Below are positions 32,709-39,739 of a DNA stretch of 59,856 nucleotides, in pieces. The DNA is from CAYQTL01 sp964420405. Lineage in GTDB: Bacteria > Acidobacteriota > Thermoanaerobaculia > Thermoanaerobaculales > Sulfomarinibacteraceae. Under the pieces are notes generated by a model. The model was given only the letters and a program-made list of their open reading frames with translations, was not told where the DNA came from and made no database searches. The stretch covers positions 1 through 59,856 of the forward strand of contig CAYQTL010000020.1 in assembly GCA_964420405.1 (NCBI GenBank), given 5' to 3'. Every line of letters starts with the position of its first letter. The stretch's first letter is position 1. Both the position numbers and the translations under genes were made by a program.

Positions 32709-32749
32709 CACCGCGGCGGCGTCCGGCGAGCGCCGGCGCCGCCGCGGTG
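32709..32749. terminator. bidirectional hairpin terminator
   Basis: CACCGCGGCGGCG (32709-32721) pairs perfectly with CGCCGCCGCGGTG (32737-32749). Inside, CCGGCG and CGCCGG pair across a 2-nt loop, giving a 19-bp stem with a one-base bulge. It lies between the convergent DnaJ-like and cupin genes. Confidence 0.8.
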
Positions 32750-32761
32750 CCCCCGCACCCC

Positions 32762-33214
32762 TCACCCAGGCACGATCACCATGCCGTACCGCTCGGCCTC
32801 GGCGACGACGCGTGCGATCCGCTCGCCGGAGACGGACAGTGCGCGGGCGTCGGGCTCCTTCACGTCGACGCCCATGTCAGCGAAGAACCGCTGGAAGCCG
32901 ATCGGGTTCCACCCGGTGAGCCAGCGGACGTCCCGGTCGGTGGGGTTGCGGAACGTGTGCACCGCTCCAACCGGCACGTCGAAGGTCCGCCCCTGCTCGA
33001 GGCGGACCCACTCGTCGCCACAGCGGACCTCCAGCGCGCCGTCGAGAACGTAGAACATCTCGGCCGCATCGGTGTGATAGTGGGGCGGCGGCCCGGGAAC
33101 CCCCGGCGGTGTGGTGATGTCCATCAGGAAGTAGCTTCCGTGGCAGGGAATCATCGTCACCCTGTGCCCGAGGACCCACGCTGTCCGGACGGGAAGCACA
33201 CGCGCATCGCTCAT
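32762..33214 (-). CDS. cupin-domain protein
   Basis: The 150-aa cytoplasmic protein starts at 33214 with AAGGAGGA upstream. It is a single cupin barrel. Motif 1 (PPPHYHTDAAEMFYVLDGALEV) supplies the His-His-Glu-type metal ligands, and motif 2 (FDVPVGAVHTFRNPTDRDVRWL) supplies the last His. No further domain is present, so the enzyme activity cannot be read from sequence; small-molecule binding, dioxygenase or isomerase roles are all known in the superfamily. It is divergently transcribed from a TetR regulator across about 100 nt, so regulation by that protein is likely. Confidence 0.85.
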   Translation of the reverse strand: MSDARVLPVRTAWVLGHRVTMIPCHGSYFLMDITTPPGVPGPPPHYHTDAAEMFYVLDGALEVRCGDEWVRLEQGRTFDVPVGAVHTFRNPTDRDVRWLTGWNPIGFQRFFADMGVDVKEPDARALSVSGERIARVVAEAERYGMVIVPG

Positions 33215-33266
33215 CGTCTGCGTCCTCCTTCGAGTGGTGCGGCCGGCCCGGCCCGAGCCGGGCCGG

Positions 33267-33295
33267 TTGTCCAGTTTATGAGATCAGTGTATCAT
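33267..33295 (+). promoter_or_regulatory. promoter and possible operator of the tetR-type gene
   Basis: TTGTCC (33267-33272) and TATCAT (33290-33295) are spaced exactly 17 nt, the best sigma-70-like promoter in the window. An imperfect palindrome with outer half-sites ATGA and TCAT (33278-33295) overlaps the -10 box. It is well placed as an autoregulatory TetR operator also affecting the divergent cupin gene. Confidence 0.6.
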
Positions 33296-33315
33296 GAAGC
33301 GACTGGAGTCGCACC

Positions 33316-33921
33316 ATGGTCGAGCGCGTCCGCCAGAAGCTCCGAACCAGGAGAGCATTGCTCGAGGCTGCCCGCACGATTCTCGCGGAGGGCGGCACGC
33401 CGACGGTGTCCGCGGTGGCGGAGAGGGCGCTGGTGTCCCGCGCCACTGCGTACCGGTACTTCCCGACCCGGGATGCGCTGCTCCAGGAGGCGCCCCTCGA
33501 CCTGGACGCGCCAACCGAGGGGGTGCTGTTCGACGGGGTCGCCCCGGAGCCGGTGGCCGACCGGGTCGAGCTCGTCCGTGCCGCCCTGTACTCCTTCTCG
33601 ACCCGCAACGAGCGCGAGTACCGGGTGTTCCTCCGGAACTGGCACGACCGCTGGCTGCGCCGGGAGCCGGACGACCCGCCGGAGCAGCGTGGGGCACGAC
33701 GGGTGGAGCTGCTCGAGCGGGCGCTCGAGCCCCTCGGGAGACGGGTCGACCGGACCAACGTGCGACGGGCATTGGTGGCACTGTCGGTGCTGGTCGGAGT
33801 CGAGTCGATGCTGGTGCACCACGACGTGCTGAAGGTCGACCGGAGCGAGGCCGAGGCTGCGATGGCGTGGGCGGTGCGGGTGCTCGTGGCCGCGCTCGAG
33901 GAGAGCGGCTCCCGGCGGTGA
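33316..33921 (+). CDS. TetR-family transcriptional regulator
   Basis: The 201-aa protein starts at 33316 (GGAG 7 nt upstream). The N-terminal HTH (about 10-58) shows TetR features: LLEAARTILAEGGTPTVSAVAERALVSRATAYRYFPTRDALLQEA-type spacing, with the recognition helix around SRATAYRYF. Residues 70-201 are the variable helical ligand-binding domain. It probably represses its own promoter and the divergent cupin gene at 33214; the inducer is unknown. The stop codon is 4 nt from that of the convergent spermidine-synthase-like gene. Confidence 0.9.
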   Translation: MVERVRQKLRTRRALLEAARTILAEGGTPTVSAVAERALVSRATAYRYFPTRDALLQEAPLDLDAPTEGVLFDGVAPEPVADRVELVRAALYSFSTRNEREYRVFLRNWHDRWLRREPDDPPEQRGARRVELLERALEPLGRRVDRTNVRRALVALSVLVGVESMLVHHDVLKVDRSEAEAAMAWAVRVLVAALEESGSRR

Positions 33922-33925
33922 GACC

Positions 33926-34657
33926 TCAGCGAGGCCGGCGGCCCGAGCGCGCGGCGGACCGCCGCGGTCGCCCGCCCTGGCCCGCCCGCCGCCGTCCGAG
34001 ATAGAGGAAGTGGCGGATCGAGCCGCTGCCCGGGCGCGCCCGGACGCGGAGGACCTCGACCTCGAACCGGGCTTTCGCCAGGGCGGCGTCGAACGCACGG
34101 TCCTCGAACGCCGACCAGACTCCAACCACGCCGCCGGGGACGAGCGCGGACCGCAGCCGGCCGAGCCCGTCCGGCGTGTACATGCGGGCGTTCGTGTCGA
34201 GGGTGAAGGCGTCCGGGCCGTTGTCCACGTCAAGCAGGATCCCGTGGTAGCGACCCGCACTGCGACCGACGATGGTCGCGACATCCTCGACCAGGACCCG
34301 GACCCGGGGGTCGTCGACGGGTCGGCCCGCGAGCTCCCCGAGCGGCCCCCGGTTCCAGTCGACCACAGCCTGGAACACCTCGGCCACCTCCACCGTCGCC
34401 CTCCCCACGCCCAGGGCGTCGAGAGCGGCGCGCACCGTGAAGCCCATTCCCAGGCCGCCGACGAGGATCCTCGGCGTGCGGACACCGCCGAGGCGACCCA
34501 CCACCGCCCGGGCGAGCTCCTCCTCGGACCCGCGCAGGCGGCTCGACATGAGGACCTCGCGGTCGAGCTCGAGCAGGAAGTCGCGGCCGTGGCGGATCAG
34601 GTCGAGCCGACGACCCTCGGGGGTGGAGACGGAGTCGAGGACGGTCCGGGGCAGCAT
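33926..34657 (-). CDS. spermidine-synthase-like methyltransferase-fold protein
   Basis: The 243-aa protein has a Rossmann SAM-binding core: RILVGGLGMGFTVRAALD (motif I), an acidic loop VEVAEVFQAVVDWNRGPL, and the D-x-x-x-D strand YHGILLDVDNGPDAF. It then has GGVVGVWSAFEDRAFDAALAK as in spermidine-synthase-like proteins. The catalytic-site signature of true polyamine synthases is not obvious, so the substrate is uncertain. The C-terminus is an Arg/Gly-rich tail. The start is unclear: the ATG at 34657 has no Shine-Dalgarno sequence; an upstream ATG at 34738 adds a Gly/Arg-rich stretch and nearly reaches the divergent gene. Confidence 0.75.
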   Translation of the reverse strand: MLPRTVLDSVSTPEGRRLDLIRHGRDFLLELDREVLMSSRLRGSEEELARAVVGRLGGVRTPRILVGGLGMGFTVRAALDALGVGRATVEVAEVFQAVVDWNRGPLGELAGRPVDDPRVRVLVEDVATIVGRSAGRYHGILLDVDNGPDAFTLDTNARMYTPDGLGRLRSALVPGGVVGVWSAFEDRAFDAALAKARFEVEVLRVRARPGSGSIRHFLYLGRRRAGQGGRPRRSAARSGRRPR

Positions 34658-34767
34658 GCCGGGGGACCGAGGGTACCAGAGGAACGACCGGCCTGGCGGT
34701 CCGGCCGGAATCCGTCGTCCGCCGATTCCGATACCCATGGCGACCACCCCGACGAAGGAGGAACCCC

Positions 34768-35412
34768 GTGCGTTCGAGCTCCGTACCCCTCATCCTCGCG
34801 TCCCTGGCGCTCGCCGCCGGCTGCGGCGGCGACGGGTTGCCCACCGACGACCCCGACGCGCTCCCCGAGACCGACGTCACCGCCGAAGCCTCCCCGGCGC
34901 CGGACCTGTCCGCGGTGGTCCGGGAGCGCTCCGACTGCCCCGATCTCGAGCCCGGGCTCGTCGCCCACGACGTCGCGGGCACGCCGTTCCCGCTGGGCTT
35001 CAGCGTCCCCTCGGGCTTCGAGGTCGACGGGATGTTCACGTCCTCGGTGGCGTCGGTGGACATCGTCAAGAACCTGGACGACGATCCCGTCCCCGAGTAC
35101 GTCCTGCGCCTGGGCATGCCCCGCAGCCCGAACCGGAACTTGGACGCGCTCGTCGAGACCTGGCGGAAGATGCCCCGGATGGAGCTCCGCGAGCTCGGCA
35201 CGGACGGCGCCGGAATCACGCTCGGGCGCATGGCCATCGGCGAGCTGGCGGGGTACCAGGCGATCGTCCCCAGCGGCGAGGAGAACGTCGGCTGGGTCGT
35301 GACCGGCGGCGTGACCGACGCTCCCGACGGCTGCGAGGAGCGGGCACTGGAGGTCGTGGAGGATATCCTCGGCAGCCTGCGCGTCAACCGCGCGGTGGTC
35401 GAGCCGTCGTGA
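34768..35412 (+). CDS. lipoprotein of unknown function
   Basis: The GTG start at 34768 is set by AAGGAGGA 7 nt upstream. It gives 214 aa with a signal peptide ending LALAAGC (Cys19). After an acidic, Pro-rich linker (22-50) comes an alpha/beta domain (60-205) containing FPLGFSVPSGFEVDGMF, WRKMPRMELRELG and a terminal helix EERALEVVEDILGSLRV. This resembles PsbP/DUF1795-like or LpqN-like folds that bind small hydrophobic ligands, but the match is by eye only. It precedes the NifX-SlyD fusion on the same strand (82-nt gap with its own -10 box). Confidence 0.7.
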   Translation: MRSSSVPLILASLALAAGCGGDGLPTDDPDALPETDVTAEASPAPDLSAVVRERSDCPDLEPGLVAHDVAGTPFPLGFSVPSGFEVDGMFTSSVASVDIVKNLDDDPVPEYVLRLGMPRSPNRNLDALVETWRKMPRMELRELGTDGAGITLGRMAIGELAGYQAIVPSGEENVGWVVTGGVTDAPDGCEERALEVVEDILGSLRVNRAVVEPS

Positions 35413-35462
35413 CCGTGGCCGGCCGCGCCGGAGACGTCTCTCGACAGGCCTCCGCCGCAGCG

Positions 35463-35468
35463 GTACGA
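35463..35468 (+). promoter_or_regulatory. putative extended -10 box TACGAT
   Basis: GCGGTACGAT lies 26 nt before the NifX-SlyD fusion start and matches the CGGTACnnT pattern found before other plus-strand genes. No -35 element is evident. Confidence 0.4.
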
Positions 35469-35494
35469 TCTCCGACCGGGGAGGAAAGCCTGAG

Positions 35495-36382
35495 ATGCTG
35501 ATCGCGATCCCGTCCGAGCACCCCGGCGGCCTCGACGCGCCGATCTCCGAGCACTTCGGCCACTGCGACGCCTTCACCGTGGTCGAGGTCGCCGGTGGCT
35601 CCATCGGCGAGGTGTCGGTGCTGCCCAACGGGGGGCACGACGAGGGCGGCTGCATGGCACCGGTGCAGATGCTGAAGAACCACGGCGTCGAGGTGCTCGT
35701 GGCGGGCGGAATGGGGGCGCGGCCGCTGGCGGGGTTCCAGGAGGTGGGTATCGCCGTCCACTTCAAGGAGGACGCCACCTCGGTACGGACCGCTGTCCAG
35801 CTGTTCCTGGCGGGCGGCTGCCGCCGGTTCGGCGAGGCCGAGACCTGCGGCGGCGGCGGCGGGGGCTGCGGCGGCCATCACCACCACCACGAGCCGGTCG
35901 AGCGGGAGCCGATCGTCGGCACCGCCGACATCCGGTCCGGTCGCGTCGTGACCCTCGAGTACGAGCTGCATGACGGCGACGGAGACCTGCTCGACTCCTC
36001 CAGGCACACCGGCCCGATGCGCTACCTGCACGGCGCCGGCCAGGTGCTGCCGGCGCTGGAGCGGGGCCTCGTCGGGCTCGAGCCGGGCCAGCGGACCGAC
36101 GTCACGGTCCCTCGCGAGGAGGCGTTCGGCGAGCGCGACGACGACCGGCTGGTGGAGGTCCCACGGTCGCAGCTGCCGTCGGACGTACGTGCCGGGTCGG
36201 TGGTGACCGCCCAGGACCAGGACGGCCGACGGTTCCAGCTCGTCGTCTCCTCCCTCGGCGACGACCGCGCGGTGCTCGACGGCAACCACCCCCTCGCGGG
36301 CAAGGACCTCGTCTTCTCGGTCAAGGTCCTCGCGGTGGAGTCCGCCACCGCCGAGGAGCTCGAGCACGGTCACGTGCACTGA
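35495..36382 (+). CDS. fusion of NifX/NifB-type FeMo-co domain with SlyD-type FKBP isomerase
   Basis: The 295-aa cytoplasmic protein starts at 35495 (GGGGAGGA upstream). Residues 1-108 are a dinitrogenase FeMo-co-binding-type domain (PF02579): IPSEHPGGLDAPISEHFGHC, then NHGVEVLVAGGMGARPLAGF. A metal-ligand linker (118-132) holds two cysteines in poly-glycine, then five histidines. Residues 145-292 form an FKBP/SlyD domain: LEYELHDGDGDLLDSS, PMRYLHGAGQVLPALERGL, an insert-in-flap domain from VPREEAFGERDDD to VLDGNHPLAGKDL, and FSVKVLAV. Each half belongs to a family that handles metals or metal-cluster proteins. The fusion suggests a metallochaperone-isomerase; no nif genes are nearby. Confidence 0.88.
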   Translation: MLIAIPSEHPGGLDAPISEHFGHCDAFTVVEVAGGSIGEVSVLPNGGHDEGGCMAPVQMLKNHGVEVLVAGGMGARPLAGFQEVGIAVHFKEDATSVRTAVQLFLAGGCRRFGEAETCGGGGGGCGGHHHHHEPVEREPIVGTADIRSGRVVTLEYELHDGDGDLLDSSRHTGPMRYLHGAGQVLPALERGLVGLEPGQRTDVTVPREEAFGERDDDRLVEVPRSQLPSDVRAGSVVTAQDQDGRRFQLVVSSLGDDRAVLDGNHPLAGKDLVFSVKVLAVESATAEELEHGHVH

Positions 36383-36454
36383 GCGGCCCCCATGGCCGCC
36401 CATCGGACCCGAGACCCTGCCCGGCGCCGTCGCGGCGAGCCCGCGGCCGGAGGC

Positions 36455-37039
36455 TCAGCCCACCCGCGCGGTCCGTAGCATCTCCACCAGGTCCGGCCTC
36501 GCGGCCGCGACCGTCTCGGCCGGTCCGGTCAGCTTGAAGAACCACGGCCCGCCGGGTCCTTCGAGCACCGCGCCCACCAGCATCGAGCCCGGTACCGGCT
36601 CGGTGGGGCCCGTCTCCATCCGGCTCGGCCGCAAGGTTCCCTCGACCGCCAGCGTCGACACGGTCCAGCCGTCGAAGCTGAACCGGTCGCGGTCGGGCTC
36701 GGTGCCGGGCTCGGCCTCGATCTGACCGGCCCAGCGCTCGAGGTTCGCCTCGACTGCGCCACCGCCGCCTTCGCCGAAGAAGAACACGGTCAGCAGGGCG
36801 TTGCCCCCGGGGCCGGGCACCGTCGCCTCGGCCAGCCGCATCGACGACGACGGCTCGCCGACGAGCCACCCGACCGGCAGGTCCACGGTCGCGGCGCCGA
36901 GGTCCAGCGTTCCTGCCTCGGTGGTCTCCACGGGCACGGGACCGGCGGTGTCCGCGGCCGACGGCACCGGCGGGGGGTCGCCTCCGCAGGCGACGGCGGC
37001 TGACGCCGTCACGAGCACGAGCCAAGCGATCGACCTCAT
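36455..37039 (-). CDS. lipoprotein of unknown function
   Basis: The 194-aa protein starts at 37039 with AAGGAGGA upstream. Its signal peptide ends ASAAVAC (Cys18). The mature domain contains DLPVGWLVGEPSSSMRLAEA, LLTVFFFGEGGGGAVEANLERW, and a terminal helix AAARPDLVEMLRTARVG. The layout (W-x-x-x-x-P-S-S-x-M-R, then GG-x-V-x-x-N-x-x-R-W) is that of short acidobacterial and planctomycete lipoproteins with a PsbP/DUF1795-like fold. No function is known. It is divergent from the second gamma-glutamyltransferase and convergent with the NifX-SlyD gene; GCGGCC/GGCCGC at 36383-36399 may terminate the latter. Confidence 0.72.
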   Translation of the reverse strand: MRSIAWLVLVTASAAVACGGDPPPVPSAADTAGPVPVETTEAGTLDLGAATVDLPVGWLVGEPSSSMRLAEATVPGPGGNALLTVFFFGEGGGGAVEANLERWAGQIEAEPGTEPDRDRFSFDGWTVSTLAVEGTLRPSRMETGPTEPVPGSMLVGAVLEGPGGPWFFKLTGPAETVAAARPDLVEMLRTARVG

Positions 37040-37237
37040 CGGCTGTCCTCCTTCCGACTCGCTCTCCCAACGGTCACCCGACCGGCGCGCATTTCCGCCG
37101 GCTCCGACCCGGGCCCGACGGCGGGTCCGGGGTCGTCTCCGCCCCACGGGAGGTCCGCGCCGCGGACGGGAGCGGGAGTCCGAGGGCGACGTCCTCCGCG
37201 GGAGCGGGCCGGCGGAGTGCTACCGTCGTCTCGAGTC

Positions 37238-39034
37238 ATGGCCGCACATACGGGGTATCGCTTCATCGACGCCGGCGTCCCGGGCAGCCGGCACGCGGCG
37301 GCCGCCGCGCTCCTCGTGATCTGCGCGGCCTGCCTGCTCACGGGAACACCGGCCGGGACCGACGACCCGGCCGACGATCCTCTGCTGCGGTCGTACTCCG
37401 AGGTCCGCGACGCGGTCACGGCGCGATCCCGTCGGGGGGTCGTGGCGGCCGGCTCCCGCGGCGCCGCACTCACCGGCGCGCGGATCCTCGAGGACGGCGG
37501 CAACGCGGTCGACGCCGCCGTGGCGGCGGCGTTCGCGCTCGGCGCGACCGACCCCGGCGGATCGGGGATCGGCGGCGCCACCTCGATCCTGATCCGGACG
37601 CCCGACGGCCTCGCGGCGGCCTACGACGGCTCGCCCCCCGCGCCGATCGCCGCACGACCGGAGACGCTCGCCGATCTCGCCGCCCGCGGCGAGCTGCTCG
37701 GCCACCCCACGGCGGCGGTACCGACGACGGTCGCGGTCCTCGCCGCCGCCCTCCTGCGGCACGGCACGTTCCGCTTCGACCGCGTGGTCGAACCGGCCTC
37801 CGTCCTCGCCGCCGAGGGCTACACCATGGGTTTCACCGAGCGGGCGTTCCTCGGTGACTACCTGCACAAGATCGTCCGCTCCCCGCTGCTGTCGCGGGAC
37901 CGGGTCCGCGGCGGCCAGCCGCTTCCCGTCGGGGTCCGGATCGCCCAGCCAGAGCTCGCGCGGACCCTGCAGCTGCTGGCGCGGCGGGGCCCCGACGAGT
38001 TCTACCGCGGCGCGGTCGCCGCGGCGATCGAGCAGGACATGCGGCGCCACGGCGGCTACGTCGGCCGCGCGGACCTGGCGGCGGTCCGCGCTGACGCCCG
38101 CGATCCCGTCCGCGGGCGCTACCGCGGGCGCGAGGTGCTGTCCCTCGGACGCCCGAGCGGCGGCACCGCCGTCATCATCGCCCTCCAGATCCTGGACCGG
38201 TTCCCCTCCGAGCGGCTGGCATCGCCGTCCGTGGAGCGGGCCGAGCTCCTCGCCGACGCCGTCCGCATGGCGCAGGCCGACGCCGGGCGGGTCCTCGTGG
38301 ACGCCCTGACCGGCGGCCGCGCCATCGAGGAGCGGCTGCTGACGCCGGCCCACGCCGCCGGACGGGCGCGCCTCGCCGCGGCACCGGGTCCCGTCGCCGA
38401 CTGGGCTCTCGCCGGAGACGACGCTCCAGCGAACGGCGACGGCAACACGACACACGTCTCGGTCGTCGACGCCGACGGGACCCTGGTGTCGCTCACGCAG
38501 AGCCTCGGTCGGTACTTCGGCGCATCGGCCGGCCATCCCGACCTCGGATTCCCCTACAACTGCCTGCTCGAGGCGTTCGAGCTCGAGGACCCGTCCCATC
38601 CGCACTTCCTGCGGCCCCGGGCGACGGCGCCGTCGATGACCGCCCCGACGATGGTGCTCGGGCGGGAAGGCGAGCCCGCGGTGGCGCTGGGCAGCGCCGG
38701 CAGCGAGCGCATCACGTCGGCGGTCGTCGACGTCGTGGTGTCGCTGGTCGACGGCGGGCTGTCGCTGCCCGCGGCGGTATCGGCGCCACGGGCGCTCTGG
38801 ACCGGGGAGCACGACGGCAGGCTCGCCGTGGAGATCGTGCCGCCATTCACCGAGGAGGCCGCCGCGGCCCTCGAGGCACGTGGCTGGAGCGACGTGTACG
38901 CACTTCGGTTCCCGGCGCGGACCATCGACCTGGTGTTCTTCGGCGGCGTCAACGCGGTGGCGCGCGGAACCGACGGGACGCTGGTGGCGGCGGCGGACCC
39001 CCGCCGCGACGGTGCGGCCGCGGCGGCCCGGTAG
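37238..39034 (+). CDS. gamma-glutamyltransferase paralogue (exported)
   Basis: The 598-aa precursor has a hydrophobic N-terminal segment (about 20-36: AAAALLVICAACLL) serving as signal or anchor. Nucleophile-hydrolase signatures are present: GARILEDGGNAVDAAVAAAFAL, GGSGIGGATSILI, the predicted cleavage Thr in GDGNTTHVSVVDADG (about 407), and GFPYNCLLEAFEL in the small subunit. It is clearly divergent from the member at 28943: the PGKRP segment is replaced by RPRATAPSMTAPTM. It may therefore prefer another gamma-glutamyl or acyl substrate. A GTG at 37217 would add seven residues. A TACCGT -10-like box lies at 37221. Confidence 0.88.
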   Translation: MAAHTGYRFIDAGVPGSRHAAAAALLVICAACLLTGTPAGTDDPADDPLLRSYSEVRDAVTARSRRGVVAAGSRGAALTGARILEDGGNAVDAAVAAAFALGATDPGGSGIGGATSILIRTPDGLAAAYDGSPPAPIAARPETLADLAARGELLGHPTAAVPTTVAVLAAALLRHGTFRFDRVVEPASVLAAEGYTMGFTERAFLGDYLHKIVRSPLLSRDRVRGGQPLPVGVRIAQPELARTLQLLARRGPDEFYRGAVAAAIEQDMRRHGGYVGRADLAAVRADARDPVRGRYRGREVLSLGRPSGGTAVIIALQILDRFPSERLASPSVERAELLADAVRMAQADAGRVLVDALTGGRAIEERLLTPAHAAGRARLAAAPGPVADWALAGDDAPANGDGNTTHVSVVDADGTLVSLTQSLGRYFGASAGHPDLGFPYNCLLEAFELEDPSHPHFLRPRATAPSMTAPTMVLGREGEPAVALGSAGSERITSAVVDVVVSLVDGGLSLPAAVSAPRALWTGEHDGRLAVEIVPPFTEEAAAALEARGWSDVYALRFPARTIDLVFFGGVNAVARGTDGTLVAAADPRRDGAAAAAR

Positions 39035-39063
39035 CGCAGCCCGAAGCCTCCTGGATCCGGGAC

Positions 39064-39086
39064 CCGCGGCCGTCGGCGGGCCGCGG
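39064..39086. terminator. bidirectional hairpin terminator
   Basis: CCGCGGCC (39064-39071) and GGCCGCGG (39079-39086) form a perfect 8-bp stem with a 7-nt loop. It lies between the convergent gamma-glutamyltransferase and HhH genes. Confidence 0.6.
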
Positions 39087-39097
39087 CCGGGGCCGCG

Positions 39098-39610
39098 TCA
39101 GCCTTTCGCCGCCGATTCTGCCTTCGCCGCCTGGCTCTTCTTCGCCGCTTTCTTGTTCTTCTCGGCGCTCTTCTTTTTCTCCGCGCTCTTCTTCTTCGCG
39201 CTCTTCTTTTTCGCGTTCTTCTTCTTCCCGTCCTTCTTCTTCGCGTCCTTCTTCTTCTGGTCCTTCTTCTTCGCGTCCTTCTTCTTCGCCGGACTCGGGT
39301 CCTCCCCGTCCGTGGCGACGGACGTGGCGACGCCCCGCGGCCGGGTGGGTGTGCTGACAGACACCGCCGGCGCAGGGGCCTCGGACGCCCCGGAACGCTC
39401 GTCCCGCGCGCCGCCGGCCGCCTCCTCGTACACCCGCCTCGCGGCCGCGAGGACCGCGTCGGCGCGCTTCGGCGAGAAACCGGGCAGCGCCGTCAGGACC
39501 GAGGGGCCCGCGGCCATCAGCGCCGCGAGGTCGCGGACGCCCGCATCCGCGAGCCGCCGGGCCGTGAGCTCGCCGATACCCCGGACCACAGTCAGATCGT
39601 TCGTGGCCAT
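39098..39610 (-). CDS. helix-hairpin-helix protein with lysine-rich histone-like tail
   Basis: The 170-aa protein starts at 39610 (CAGGAGGA upstream). Residues 1-65 hold two helix-hairpin-helix motifs of the DUF4332/RuvA type: LTVVRGIGELTARRLADAG and LTALPGFSPKRADAVLAAA. These bind the DNA backbone non-specifically. After an Ala/Ser/Thr linker, residues about 105-165 repeat KKKDAKKKDQKKKDAKKKDG-like units, resembling eukaryotic histone H1 and bacterial H1-like tails. A nucleoid-associated or DNA-compacting role is likely. The tail DNA is a purine/pyrimidine-skewed 12-bp quasi-repeat (CTTCTTCGCGTC on the plus strand) at about 39115-39290. Such tracts can slip, so length may vary between strains. 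Confidence 0.8.
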   Translation of the reverse strand: MATNDLTVVRGIGELTARRLADAGVRDLAALMAAGPSVLTALPGFSPKRADAVLAAARRVYEEAAGGARDERSGASEAPAPAVSVSTPTRPRGVATSVATDGEDPSPAKKKDAKKKDQKKKDAKKKDGKKKNAKKKSAKKKSAEKKKSAEKNKKAAKKSQAAKAESAAKG

Positions 39611-39739
39611 CCGCGTCCTCCTGAGTCTCTTCACGGAATTCTAACATCCTGTCCGGCGGGTACGCCCCACGAGCGCCCCGCGCTGTCGGACCCGGGAGTC
39701 GGCGACCGGGCATAATGCGGCGCCGGGGAGGGCGCGGCG

